Below are positions 25,659-34,443 of a DNA stretch of 64,000 bases, one piece after another. Origin of the DNA: Streptomyces sp. NBC_01431 (GTDB lineage Bacteria; Actinomycetota; Actinomycetes; Streptomycetales; Streptomycetaceae). The notes under the pieces were generated by a model, which was given only the letters and a program-made list of their open reading frames with translations, was not told where the DNA came from and searched no databases. The position numbers and the translations under genes were made by a program. Positions within the stretch are counted from its first letter, which is position 1. Each line of letters opens with the position of its first letter. The stretch spans positions 7,192,001 through 7,256,000 of the forward strand of contig NZ_CP109496.1 in the NCBI RefSeq assembly GCF_036231355.1, given 5' to 3'.

Positions 25659-26561
25659 ATGACCGATGCTCAGCACGGCGGCCCGGGAGCGGCCACGGTC
25701 GGCGGGGCACGCGCGGCGACCGCGGGGGGCATGACCCGGTTCGACAAAACCTACGACCAGCCCGACCCACGGGCCTACTTCCGGGCCCTGAGCCCGTTCG
25801 CCTACCAGACACCCGGCCACGCCCAACGCGTCTTTCGGCGACTGCGCCGCGCCCTGAGGACCGAAGGCCCGGCCACCGAGTCCCTCACGGTGCTCGACCT
25901 CTGCTGCTCGTACGGCATCAACGCCGCGCTGCTCAACCACGACGTGACGCTGGACGAGCTGTACGCGCGCTACACCTCGCCCCGCGCCGCCCAGTTGAGC
26001 ACGGCGGAACTGGCCGAGTGGGACCGGGAGTTCTACGGCGAGCGGCGGCTTTCCGACGCGGTCCCCGTCGTCGGGCTCGACATCGCGGCCAACGCCGTCG
26101 CCTACGGGCTCGCCGTCGGCCTGCTTACCGAAGGGTTCGCCGAGAACCTGGAGAGCGCGCCGCCCAGCCCCGAACTGCGCCGAGCGGTGCGCCGGGCCAG
26201 GCTGATCACCGTGACGGGCGGCACCAGCTTCCTGTCACCGCGCACCTTCCGGCCGCTGCTGTCCGCGGCCCGCGGACCGGTGTGGGTCGCCGCGTTCGTG
26301 CTGCGCACCACCCCCTACCGGGCGATCGCCGAGTGCCTCGCCTCGTTCGGCCTCGCCACCGAGCAGGCCGTTCCCACCTTCCCGCAGCGCCGCTTCACCA
26401 GCCTGCGCGAACAGCGCTACGCCCTCGACGCGGTGACCGCGAGCGGCAACGATCCGGCCGGCAAGGAGTCCGACGGCTACTTCCACACCGCACTGCACCT
26501 GTCGCGTCCCACCAGCGACGTGGTGGCGACACCGCTCGACGCCCTCGTACCCGCGGTATGA
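25659..26561 (+). CDS. SAM-dependent methyltransferase-like protein
   Basis: 300 aa. The N-terminal 25 residues are Gly/Ala-rich and likely unstructured. A Rossmann-type SAM motif is seen at TVLDLCCSYGINAALL (about 75-90), followed by an acidic turn in VVGLDIAANAVAYGLA. The Cys-Cys in the glycine-rich loop is unusual. The C-terminus (SDGYFHTALHLSRP) is conserved-looking but not recognised. ATG 25659 follows AAGGGA. It converges with the M4 protease gene, with a terminator between them. Confidence 0.7.
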   Translation: MTDAQHGGPGAATVGGARAATAGGMTRFDKTYDQPDPRAYFRALSPFAYQTPGHAQRVFRRLRRALRTEGPATESLTVLDLCCSYGINAALLNHDVTLDELYARYTSPRAAQLSTAELAEWDREFYGERRLSDAVPVVGLDIAANAVAYGLAVGLLTEGFAENLESAPPSPELRRAVRRARLITVTGGTSFLSPRTFRPLLSAARGPVWVAAFVLRTTPYRAIAECLASFGLATEQAVPTFPQRRFTSLREQRYALDAVTASGNDPAGKESDGYFHTALHLSRPTSDVVATPLDALVPAV

Positions 26562-26580
26562 GCGCACGGCGGACATGCCG

Positions 26581-26609
26581 CTGCCGCCCCGCATCGCGCG
26601 GGGCGGCAG
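26581..26609. terminator. Bidirectional terminator
   Basis: Perfect 12 bp stem CTGCCGCCCCGC/GCGGGGCGGCAG with loop ATCGC, between two convergent genes. Confidence 0.8.
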
Positions 26610-26621
26610 CACAGTGCTGGA

Positions 26622-28406
26622 TCAGTTCTGCGACGGGGCGTTCGCCGCGGTCACGTTGACGGCGGCCCAGGCCTTGTCCACCGTCGTGTACTCGGTGCTG
26701 CTCGCGCCGTAGAGATCGGCGGCGGCGCTCAGCGTGGCGGTGCGGGCGTCGTGGAAGTCGGTCGTGGAGACCATGTACCGGGTCAGCGCCCGGTAGAAGA
26801 TCGCGATCGCCTTGTCCCGGCCGATGCCGGCCACCGTCGAGCCGTCGTACGTCGGCGAGTCGTAGGCCACACCGTTGATCGTCTTCTGGCCGCTGCCCTC
26901 GGCGAGCAGGTAGAAGGCGTGCGAGGAGACACCCGAACCGGCGTGGACCTCGGTGTCGTACGACGCCGTCGACCAGTAGTCGACCGTGCCCTCCAGTTTG
27001 TCGAGGGACGGCTTGTCGAGCCGGCGCAGGAACTTCTGCTGGAGCCCGAGCTTCTCGCCCATCAGGTAGTTGGGCGGGTTGTTCGGGTTGTTGGTCGCGA
27101 ACTCGACGGCGGTGCCGAAGATGTCGGCCAGCGACTCGTTGAGGGCGCCGGGCTCGCCGAACTGGTTGTCGTCGGCGTCGACCCGGGTCGGCTGGAGCTT
27201 CGCGGTCGCGTCCACCACACCGTGGGTCAGCTCGTGGCCGGTGACGTCGAGGACGACCAGGGGCTGCGCGAAGGTCCGCCCGTCGCCGTCGCCGTAGAGC
27301 ATGCAGCCGCAGTCCGAGGACCAGAAGGCGTTGCCGACGTTGCTGCCGAAGTGCACCAGGGCGTGGGCGCCCGCCCCGTCGTTCTTGATCCCGTTGCGGC
27401 CCAGCGTCTTCTTGTAGAAGTCCAGGGTGCTGGTGATCCCGTACTCCGCGTCGACGGCGGCCGTCGCGCGGTTGCCCGCCGAGCCGGTGCCCCAGCGATT
27501 GGTGGTGCTGGTGAACGCCTTGCCGCCGCTGAACTGCTGCAACTCCTTGTTCCCGGCGTCCCGCGTCTCGGTGTTGCCGCGGCTCGGGTCCTTGAGCGTG
27601 AAGGCGCTCTTCGCCGTCTGCGTGGTGGTCAGCTGCACGCTGCCGACGAACAGGGAGGAGCCGGTGCCGGTGGCCGACGCCGGGAAGCCGGACGCGGCGG
27701 ACGAGGCGAACGGGGCCGGCGAGGCCGTCCCGATGGCGGGGCTGAGCTTCTGGCCGCTCTTGCGGAGCTTGGCCTGGACGCCGGGCGACAGGAACGAGTC
27801 GTTGGCGGGGGTGTTGCTGAGCACGGCGCCGGTGGCCGCGTCGACGACGACCGTACGGGCGCCGGCCTCGGTGGTGCTGCTGTTGGTCACCTGGATTTGG
27901 TACGCGAGCGCCGAGCGCCCGGCGCGGGCGTCCACGACGAGCTGGGCGGTGCCCGCACTGCCCTTGGTGGTGGCCGCGGCCTTCGCCTGGGCCTGTGCGG
28001 CCGTCAGCTTGGCGCCGCTGCCGGGGACCTCGACCTGGTGGCGTAGCGCCCGGGTCACTCCCAGATAGGCGGATCTGGCATCCAGGTGGATGACCAGGTC
28101 GCCGCCGAGGACCGGCAGGCCCCGGTGCGAACGGATGAACCGGACGTGCTGCTTGCCGTTGGTGTCCACCAGGACGTCCGTGGCGCTGAGTGTGTCGTCC
28201 TTGCCGACGCCGGTGGCCGAGGAGTGGGCCAGGGCCGCCGTGCGGGCGGCGTCGACGACCGGCTGAAAAGCGACGTTTGCGGCGGGAGCGGTGACCCCTG
28301 CTGCGGCCGGGGCGGCGAAGGCCGTGGCCCCGCCCCCCGCGGTGATGGTGAGGGCCGTCGTGACGGCCAGGGATATCGCGAGGCTGCGTATGTGGGGTGT
28401 ACGCAC
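26622..28406 (-). CDS. Secreted M4 (thermolysin-type) metalloprotease
   Basis: A zinc endopeptidase made as a prepropeptide of 594 aa. The GTG start at 28406 follows AAGGA. A signal peptide ends near AFAAPA, an FTP/PepSY-type propeptide follows to about residue 230, and then the catalytic domain. Zinc ligands are H391 and H395 in HELTH and E424 in LNESLADIFG. The gap between HELTH and the Glu is 9 residues longer than in thermolysin, owing to an Asp-rich insert around 406-416. The later catalytic His is in AGSGVSSHAFYLLA. It has its own promoter, divergent from the STAND/WD40 gene. A general extracellular protease is likely. Confidence 0.93.
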   Translation of the reverse strand: MRTPHIRSLAISLAVTTALTITAGGGATAFAAPAAAGVTAPAANVAFQPVVDAARTAALAHSSATGVGKDDTLSATDVLVDTNGKQHVRFIRSHRGLPVLGGDLVIHLDARSAYLGVTRALRHQVEVPGSGAKLTAAQAQAKAAATTKGSAGTAQLVVDARAGRSALAYQIQVTNSSTTEAGARTVVVDAATGAVLSNTPANDSFLSPGVQAKLRKSGQKLSPAIGTASPAPFASSAASGFPASATGTGSSLFVGSVQLTTTQTAKSAFTLKDPSRGNTETRDAGNKELQQFSGGKAFTSTTNRWGTGSAGNRATAAVDAEYGITSTLDFYKKTLGRNGIKNDGAGAHALVHFGSNVGNAFWSSDCGCMLYGDGDGRTFAQPLVVLDVTGHELTHGVVDATAKLQPTRVDADDNQFGEPGALNESLADIFGTAVEFATNNPNNPPNYLMGEKLGLQQKFLRRLDKPSLDKLEGTVDYWSTASYDTEVHAGSGVSSHAFYLLAEGSGQKTINGVAYDSPTYDGSTVAGIGRDKAIAIFYRALTRYMVSTTDFHDARTATLSAAADLYGASSTEYTTVDKAWAAVNVTAANAPSQN

Positions 28407-28804
28407 GGTGGGGGGTCCTTATGTGTGCGGGGGCGGTCGGCTCAACAACCACCCGTACGCACGGTGCTGTTGTGCACCGCGGGGACTGTGTGGTCCCGGC
28501 CGAAACCTTGCTACTCCTGACATGTGCATGTAAATACCCATGATCGAAATAGCTGCCTTCGGAACCCAGATTTAACAATTGCCCCCGGCGTACATGGCCG
28601 GAAGGTGTCCAACTCCCCTCGCACCAGCGCAGATGCGAGATCGGGCCGGAAGGTTGCTCGCCCCGGCGTGAATCCTTCGCCGCGGCCGCACAACGGGCCC
28701 GCCGCAACCGGGCGTTCCGCCTCGTACACCTGTTGCGGGCTGGAACCGGACGAAGTTCATCCTTTTCAGGCGTACGTCACGTCCGTCACGGAAAGGTAGG
28801 CCCC
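28407..28804. other. Divergent intergenic region between M4 protease and STAND/WD40 genes
   Basis: About 400 bases without a gene. A patch at 28515-28580 is clearly AT-richer than its surroundings (CATGTGCATGTAAATACCC) and is a good place for promoters. CGTACGTCACGTCCGTCACG near 28769 carries repeated GTCACG elements just upstream of the STAND gene. Confidence 0.4.
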
Positions 28805-31800
28805 GTGCCAACGGACGACGAAACGGCCGACGGATTCGCAGCTGAGCTGCGGCGCCTGCGAGGCCTGCGCAAGATGTCCCTCACCGGGCTGGCCCGCTCG
28901 ATCCACTACAGCAAGGGCTACCTCAGTAAGATCGAGAACGGCAGCAAGCCGCCCACCCTCGACGTCGCCCGGCGCTGCGACGAGGTGCTCGGCGCTGACG
29001 GCGAACTCATACGCCTGGTACGTCTCGTCCCGAAACAGCCGGGCGCCGCACCGGCCCGCACCGGGCCCGGTGCCTCCTTCGAGAGCGCCCTGTGCCCCTA
29101 CCGGGGCCTCGCCGCCTACGGGCCGCACGACGCCGAGTGGTTCTACGGACGCGAGAGCGCGACGGCGGAACTGACCGGGCGGCTCGCCGAACGCGTCGGC
29201 CGCGGACCACTGGCCGTGGTCGCCCCCTCGGGTGCCGGGAAGTCCTCGCTCCTGCAAGCCGGACTGCTGCCCGCACTGCGCCGCGGCGCCCTGCCCGTCC
29301 CCGGCTCCGCCGACTGGCCGGTCGTCGTCTGCACGCCGACCGCCCACCCGCTCAAGGAACTCCTGCGCTGCGCCGCCCAGGCGCTCGGCGCGGCGGGCGC
29401 GGAGATCACCCCCGATGAGCTCGCCGCGCGGCCCGGCGCCCTGCTCGACGCCTGTGCCGCACCGGGCCGCACCGGAGGCCTGGTGGTCCTGGTCGACCAG
29501 TTCGAGGAGACCTTCACCCTGTGCGAGGACGAGCGTGAACGCCGCGACTTCGTCGCCGTGCTCCACACCCTCGCCACCACCCGCGACACCTCGGGCGCCA
29601 CCGCCCGCAGCGCCGTCGTGATCGGCATGCGCGCCGACTTCTGCGGCCGCTGCCTGGACCATCCCCACCTGGTGGAGGTCTTCACCCACGGCTTGTACGC
29701 CCTCGGCCCGATGTCCGGCACACAACTGCGCCAGGCCATCACCGGACCCGCCGAACGCGCCGGGCTCAGCCTCGAAGCGGGCCTGGTGGAGCTGCTGTTG
29801 AGGGACCTCGGCACCGACTCGGCGACCTCCGCCGGCTCGCTGCCCCTCCTCGCGCACGCCCTGCTCGTCACCTGGCAGCAGCGCACCAGCCGCACCCTGA
29901 CCGTCGCGGGCTACGAGACGACGGGCGGCATCCACGGCGCGGTCGCCCGCACCGCCGAGTCCGTCCACGCCAGTCTCGACCCGGCGGAGCGACAGGCGGC
30001 CCGCCAGCTCCTCGTCCGCCTCGTACACGTCGCCGACGACACGGCGCGAACCCGCAAACCAGTCGAACGAACGCTGCTGCTACGGCAGTTGACCGACCCC
30101 GAGTCGGGCGCCAGGGCCCTGGACGCCTTCGTGTGCGCCCGCCTGGTCACCGCGGGCAGCGAAGCGGTGGAGATCACCCATGAAGCACTGCTGCACGCCT
30201 GGCCGCGGTTGCGCGGATGGATCGAGGCCGACCTGGCCCAACTCGTCATGCGCCAGCAGGTCTCCGACGCCGGCACCCAATGGGTCCGCGGCGGCCGCGA
30301 CCCGAGCCTGCTCTACCGCGGCACCCGGCTCGCCGCCGTGCGCGACTGGGCGCAACAGGCCCCCGAACGCGCCCAACTGGGTCCGGTGGAAAGGGAGTTC
30401 ATCACGGCCTGCGAGGCCGAGGAGGGCCGCGGGGTACGCGTGGCGCGGCGCCAGACCCGAATCCGCCGCGCCCTGCTCGCCACCCTCGCCGGGCTCCTCG
30501 CCATCGCACTGACAGCCGGGGCGCTCGCCTTCCAGCAGCGCTCCCGCGCACTTGACCAGAGCCGCAACGCCCAGTCGCAGGCCCTCGCCGTACGGTCCGC
30601 GGCCCTCGCGGCGGGCCAGCCCGAAGCCTCCATGCTGCTCGCCGCCGACGCCTACCGCACCGACCGCACCCCGCAGGCCCGCGGCGCCCTGCTCAGCACA
30701 CAGGCGCAGTACTTCGACGGACGGCTGCGCGGACACGTCGGTCCCGTCAACTCGGTGGCGTTCAGCCCCGACGGCACGACCCTCGCCTCGGCCAGCTCGG
30801 ACGGAACCGTGCGGCTGTGGGACCCCCGGAGCCGCCGGGCCACCGCCACCCTGACCGGCCACGCCGGAGCCGTCACCGCGGTCACCTACAGCCCCGACGG
30901 CACACGCCTGGCGACAGCGGGCGCCGACGGCACGGTCCGGCTGTGGGACGCCGCCACCCACCGGATGACCGCGACCCTGCCCGGCCACCAAGGGGCCGCG
31001 CGCGCCGTGGCGTTCAGCCCGGACGGCCGCACCGTGGTCTCGGGCGGAGTCGACCACACCGTACGGCTGTGGGACCTGCCCGACGGCACCTTGCGAGCGG
31101 TCCTCACCGGGCACAGCGACACGGTGACCTCGGTCGCCTTCAGCCCCGACGGCCACAACGTGGCCTCCGCGGGCGCCGACCGCACCGTGCGCGTCTGGGA
31201 TGTGACGGATAGTCAGCCGCCTCTCGTCCTCACCGGCCACAGCGACCAGGTACTCGGCGTCGCCTTCAGCCCCGACGGCCACACCCTCGCATCCGGCGGC
31301 GCGGACCGCACAGTACGCCTGTGGAACCTGCCCGACGGCACCACACGCGCCGTCCTCACCGGACACAGCGACGACGTGAACGCCGTCACGTTCACCCGCA
31401 CCGGCGACACCGTCATCAGCGCCAGCGGCGACGGCACCGTCAAACTCTGGGACGCCGTCAACCGCCGGATCGTCGCCACCCTGTCCGGCCACACCGACTA
31501 CGTCCTCGCCGTCGCCGCCGGCCCCGACGAAAGGCTCGCCACCGCCGGATTCGACCAGTCCGTGGTGCTGTGGGACCCGGGCCGCTCGGCCCTCACCGCC
31601 CGCCCGTTCACCGAAGCGTGGCAGTCGGCGTTCTCACCGGACGGCCAACTCCTGGCCTCGGCCGAGGCCGACCGCACCGTACGCGTGTGGGACCTGGCCC
31701 ACCACCGGCTGCGCACCACCCTCACCGGCCACGACGGTTCGGTGTTCGCGGTCGCCTTCTCGCCCGACGGGCGCCTCATCGCCTCCGCGGGCGCCGACCG

Positions 31801-32584
31801 CACCGTCCGCCTCTGGGACACGGCGACCGGCCGCCCCGAGGCGACCCTCACCGGCCACGACGGTTCGGTGTTCGCGCTCGCCTTCTCGCCCGACGGGCAC
31901 CTCCTCGCCTCCGCCAGCGCCGACAAGACCGTCACCCTCTGGGACACCGCCACCCGCCGGCCGTACGCCACGCTCAGGGGCCACGAGGACTTCGTCAACG
32001 CCGTCGCGTTCAGTCCGGACGGCCGCACCCTGGCCGCCGGCAGCGACGACCTGACGGTCCGGCTGTGGGACGTGGGCGACACCGGGCACGGGGCGCGGGC
32101 CGTACTGCGCGGCCACACCGGCTCCGTGCGCTCCGTCGCGTTCGCCCCCGACGGCCGCACCCTGGCCAGCGGCGGCAACGACGGAACCGTACGCCTGTGG
32201 GACCTCGCGCACCGCACGGCGGCCGGCACGCTCGCCGGACACAGCGGTTCGGTACGCGCGGTCGCCTACAGCCCCGACGGCGCGGTCCTCGCGAGCAGCG
32301 GCAGCGACCAGAGCGTCAAACTGTGGAGCCCGGCCCGAGGCGAACAGATCGCCACCCTGTCCGGCCACACCGGCGCCGTCTGGGGCGTCGCCTTCGACCC
32401 CGCCCTGCCCGGCACGCTGGCGAGCAGCAGCAACGACGGAACGGTGCGGCTGTGGAGCACGGACGTACCCCGCCAACAGGCCCAGGCCTGCCGCCTGTTG
32501 GGCGACACCGGACCCGAACGCTGGGTCCGGCTGCTGCCCGATCTGCCCTACCGCCCCCTGTGCCCGGCCCCAACCGATCTGTGA
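28805..32584 (+). CDS. HTH - STAND NTPase - TM - WD40 signalling protein
   Basis: A 1259 aa multidomain protein. GTG 28805 is used: GGTAGG is 4 bases upstream and the Xre-type HTH begins directly (FAAELRRLRGLRKMSLTGLA). An nSTAND1-type NTPase follows, with CPYRGLAAYGPHDAEWFYGR, Walker A APSGAGKSS (K146) and Walker B VVLVDQFEE (D231). One transmembrane helix lies at about 553-577 (LLATLAGLLAIALTAGALAF). After a short linker there are 14 WD40 repeats from about 640 to 1221, which should fold as two seven-bladed propellers. Repeats 7 and 8 are the most degenerate and mark the join. Such proteins are common in streptomycetes; roles in development, stress or defence signalling are suggested but unproven. 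Confidence 0.88.
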   Translation: MPTDDETADGFAAELRRLRGLRKMSLTGLARSIHYSKGYLSKIENGSKPPTLDVARRCDEVLGADGELIRLVRLVPKQPGAAPARTGPGASFESALCPYRGLAAYGPHDAEWFYGRESATAELTGRLAERVGRGPLAVVAPSGAGKSSLLQAGLLPALRRGALPVPGSADWPVVVCTPTAHPLKELLRCAAQALGAAGAEITPDELAARPGALLDACAAPGRTGGLVVLVDQFEETFTLCEDERERRDFVAVLHTLATTRDTSGATARSAVVIGMRADFCGRCLDHPHLVEVFTHGLYALGPMSGTQLRQAITGPAERAGLSLEAGLVELLLRDLGTDSATSAGSLPLLAHALLVTWQQRTSRTLTVAGYETTGGIHGAVARTAESVHASLDPAERQAARQLLVRLVHVADDTARTRKPVERTLLLRQLTDPESGARALDAFVCARLVTAGSEAVEITHEALLHAWPRLRGWIEADLAQLVMRQQVSDAGTQWVRGGRDPSLLYRGTRLAAVRDWAQQAPERAQLGPVEREFITACEAEEGRGVRVARRQTRIRRALLATLAGLLAIALTAGALAFQQRSRALDQSRNAQSQALAVRSAALAAGQPEASMLLAADAYRTDRTPQARGALLSTQAQYFDGRLRGHVGPVNSVAFSPDGTTLASASSDGTVRLWDPRSRRATATLTGHAGAVTAVTYSPDGTRLATAGADGTVRLWDAATHRMTATLPGHQGAARAVAFSPDGRTVVSGGVDHTVRLWDLPDGTLRAVLTGHSDTVTSVAFSPDGHNVASAGADRTVRVWDVTDSQPPLVLTGHSDQVLGVAFSPDGHTLASGGADRTVRLWNLPDGTTRAVLTGHSDDVNAVTFTRTGDTVISASGDGTVKLWDAVNRRIVATLSGHTDYVLAVAAGPDERLATAGFDQSVVLWDPGRSALTARPFTEAWQSAFSPDGQLLASAEADRTVRVWDLAHHRLRTTLTGHDGSVFAVAFSPDGRLIASAGADRTVRLWDTATGRPEATLTGHDGSVFALAFSPDGHLLASASADKTVTLWDTATRRPYATLRGHEDFVNAVAFSPDGRTLAAGSDDLTVRLWDVGDTGHGARAVLRGHTGSVRSVAFAPDGRTLASGGNDGTVRLWDLAHRTAAGTLAGHSGSVRAVAYSPDGAVLASSGSDQSVKLWSPARGEQIATLSGHTGAVWGVAFDPALPGTLASSSNDGTVRLWSTDVPRQQAQACRLLGDTGPERWVRLLPDLPYRPLCPAPTDL

Positions 32585-32770
32585 ATCAAGCCCGTTTCCC
32601 CCGGCGTTTCCCGTTTCCCGGCAGCACAGGAGACGCCTGCCTCCTCGACAGCGCCCACCGTCGCGGAAGAGTCTCGAAGCACCGCAACCGGTGAACCCCC
32701 TGGGAGGGGAACACCCCGCGGCCTGCCGGGCAGCCGTCCGGCACACGTACGACGAAACGGGGAACGGACC

Positions 32771-33658
32771 ATGCAGCACACCCTCGCCAGAGCGCGGCGC
32801 ACGCTCGCCGCCGCGGGCATCCTGGCCGCCTGCGCCATCGTGCCGACCGCCCAACTCTCAGGAGCCGCACCCCACATGGCCACCGCCGCGACACGAGCCG
32901 CGGCGGCCGCTCAAGGGTGCGACGTCCTGGCTCCGGGCGCCTCCGCCACCGCCGAGGCGGCGGTCCGCGCGGCCTGCTCCCAGCTCGGCATCTGGTACAC
33001 GTGGGGCGGCGGACACGGACCGCAGCCCGGCGCGACCTACGGGCAGGTGGACCCCACCGACCCGGCCAGCAACGACGACCCGCACCGGCTCGGATTCGAC
33101 TGCTCGGGCCTGGTCCGCTACGCCTACGCCCAGGCGACCGGGCAGGACATCCTGGCCGGCAACGCCAACAGCCAGTACTACTCCTCGCACGTCACCGCCC
33201 GCTTCAGCGCCGCGCAGGGCACCGGACCGCTGCTGCCCGGCGATCTGATGGCCTGGGGCGGCGACAACGGCATCCACCACATCGCGGTGTACCTGGGCGC
33301 GGGCAAAATGGTCGAGGCCCGGCAGTCCGGCACCCATGTGATGGTCAGCGACGTCCGGCCCGGCGGCGACTACAACGGAGCCGTACGCATCGGTGGCGGC
33401 TCGAACCAGAACGGCAACTTCAGCACCTGGGGCACCGACGTGTGGACACACGTCGAGCCATCCACGACGAGCGCCCGGGTCAACAAGTTCACCGGCCCGA
33501 CCCGAGTGAAGATCAGCTGCCAGAAGCACGCCCAGCTCGTCGAGGCCGACGGCTACCGCAACGACGCATGGTCCTACCTCCCCGACTACAGGGCCTGGAT
33601 CACCAACATCTACATCCAGGGCCCCGCCTGGCTGGACGGCGTCCCCACCTGCGCCTGA
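32771..33658 (+). CDS. Secreted NlpC/P60 cell-wall hydrolase with C-terminal SH3-like domain
   Basis: A 295 aa exported cysteine peptidase that likely cleaves peptide stems of peptidoglycan. The signal peptide covers about the first 35-45 residues. Catalytic Cys C111 is in FDCSGLVRYAY, and the His pair H169-H170 is in IHHIAVYLG. The N-terminal part ACSQLGIWYTWGGG is typical of P60. The last 80 residues (SARVNKFTGPTRVKISC) look like a bacterial SH3/GW-type binding module with a disulfide. It is preceded by 186 bases of possibly structured leader after the STAND gene. Confidence 0.85.
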   Translation: MQHTLARARRTLAAAGILAACAIVPTAQLSGAAPHMATAATRAAAAAQGCDVLAPGASATAEAAVRAACSQLGIWYTWGGGHGPQPGATYGQVDPTDPASNDDPHRLGFDCSGLVRYAYAQATGQDILAGNANSQYYSSHVTARFSAAQGTGPLLPGDLMAWGGDNGIHHIAVYLGAGKMVEARQSGTHVMVSDVRPGGDYNGAVRIGGGSNQNGNFSTWGTDVWTHVEPSTTSARVNKFTGPTRVKISCQKHAQLVEADGYRNDAWSYLPDYRAWITNIYIQGPAWLDGVPTCA

Positions 33659-33797
33659 CCACATCCGGACCGGCCCGACCGTCCCATAGGTCCCGGACAC
33701 GACACACGGGATGCCGCACCAAGGGACCGAGGTGCACCGAGGTGCCGAGATACCGAGTTGCCGAGGTACGGAGGCGCCAGAGCACCAAGGCACCAAG

Positions 33798-33839
33798 GCG
33801 CCGAGACACCAGCGCCGAGACACCAGCGCCGAGACACCA
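33798..33839. repeat. Three perfect 14 bp tandem repeats in a longer degenerate array
   Basis: GCGCCGAGACACCA is repeated three times without change. From about 33723 the upstream sequence shows looser copies (CCGAGGTGCACCGAGGTGCC, CACCAAGGCACCAAGGCGCC). The array occupies the leader of the next secreted-protein gene. Confidence 0.8.
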
Positions 33840-33908
33840 AAGCGCCAAGGCGCAACGTGCACACGCCCGTTGCACATGTGGCGCGACCACACCGACAAGG
33901 AGTACGCA

Positions 33909-34295
33909 GTGAACGTACGCAGGAAGATCGCCCTGTTCGTCTCCGCCACCGCACTGACGGCGGGCCTCACCGCCACCGGACTGCCCACCGCGGTCGCCGC
34001 ACCCGCCCACCCCGCGAAGCCCGCCGCCGAGTGCGGCGTGCGTTCCGACGGACGGTTGTACTGCGGCAACAAGGCTGGCGCGAAGGGCTATGCCGACCGC
34101 TCCTACCGTTCGGCGACCCGTGGCACGCTGGTCGGCACGTTCAGCTGGTTCCAGTGCTGGGGCCACGGGGACCCGCACCCGGGCGGCAACGACATCTGGT
34201 ACTGGACGGAGCTCGACAATGGAGCCTGGGGCAACGTCCCGGCCGTCGACGTGAGCACCGGCCAGGACCCGGCTCCCGGCCTGCGCGAGTGCTGA
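33909..34295 (+). CDS. Small secreted SH3-like protein
   Basis: A 128 aa exported protein starting at GTG 33909, with AAGGAG 6 bases upstream. The signal peptide ends near AVAAP. The mature part has four cysteines (ECGVR, LYCGN, FQCWG and a Cys as the last residue) suited to two disulfides. GTFSWFQCWGHGDPHPGGND followed by IWYWTELDNGAWGNVPA is the pattern of small streptomycete SH3-domain proteins thought to bind the cell wall. The start is certain; the job is not. Confidence 0.75.
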   Translation: MNVRRKIALFVSATALTAGLTATGLPTAVAAPAHPAKPAAECGVRSDGRLYCGNKAGAKGYADRSYRSATRGTLVGTFSWFQCWGHGDPHPGGNDIWYWTELDNGAWGNVPAVDVSTGQDPAPGLREC

Positions 34296-34317
34296 CCGGC
34301 ACCCCGCACTGAAGACC

Positions 34318-34350
34318 GGGCCGCCCGTCGAACCCCCCGACGGGCGGCCC
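34318..34350 (+). terminator. Terminator of the small secreted protein gene
   Basis: Perfect 13 bp stem GGGCCGCCCGTCG/CGACGGGCGGCCC with a 7-base loop, 22 bases after the stop codon. Confidence 0.85.
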
Positions 34351-34443
34351 GCACCTGTCCGCCCGGTGGGGGAACTGGTGGGGCGGTGAGATCTGGTGGG
34401 GCGGTGAATCAACTCGTCCTCAGTGCAGGCGAGTTGCCCTTGC

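Noticed and set aside
32585..32770. c-di-AMP (ydaO-type) riboswitch before the NlpC/P60 gene
   Set aside because: Such genes often have one and some GGGGAAC-like pieces are present, but I could not place the conserved core. A covariance search with Rfam ydaO-yuaA would decide.
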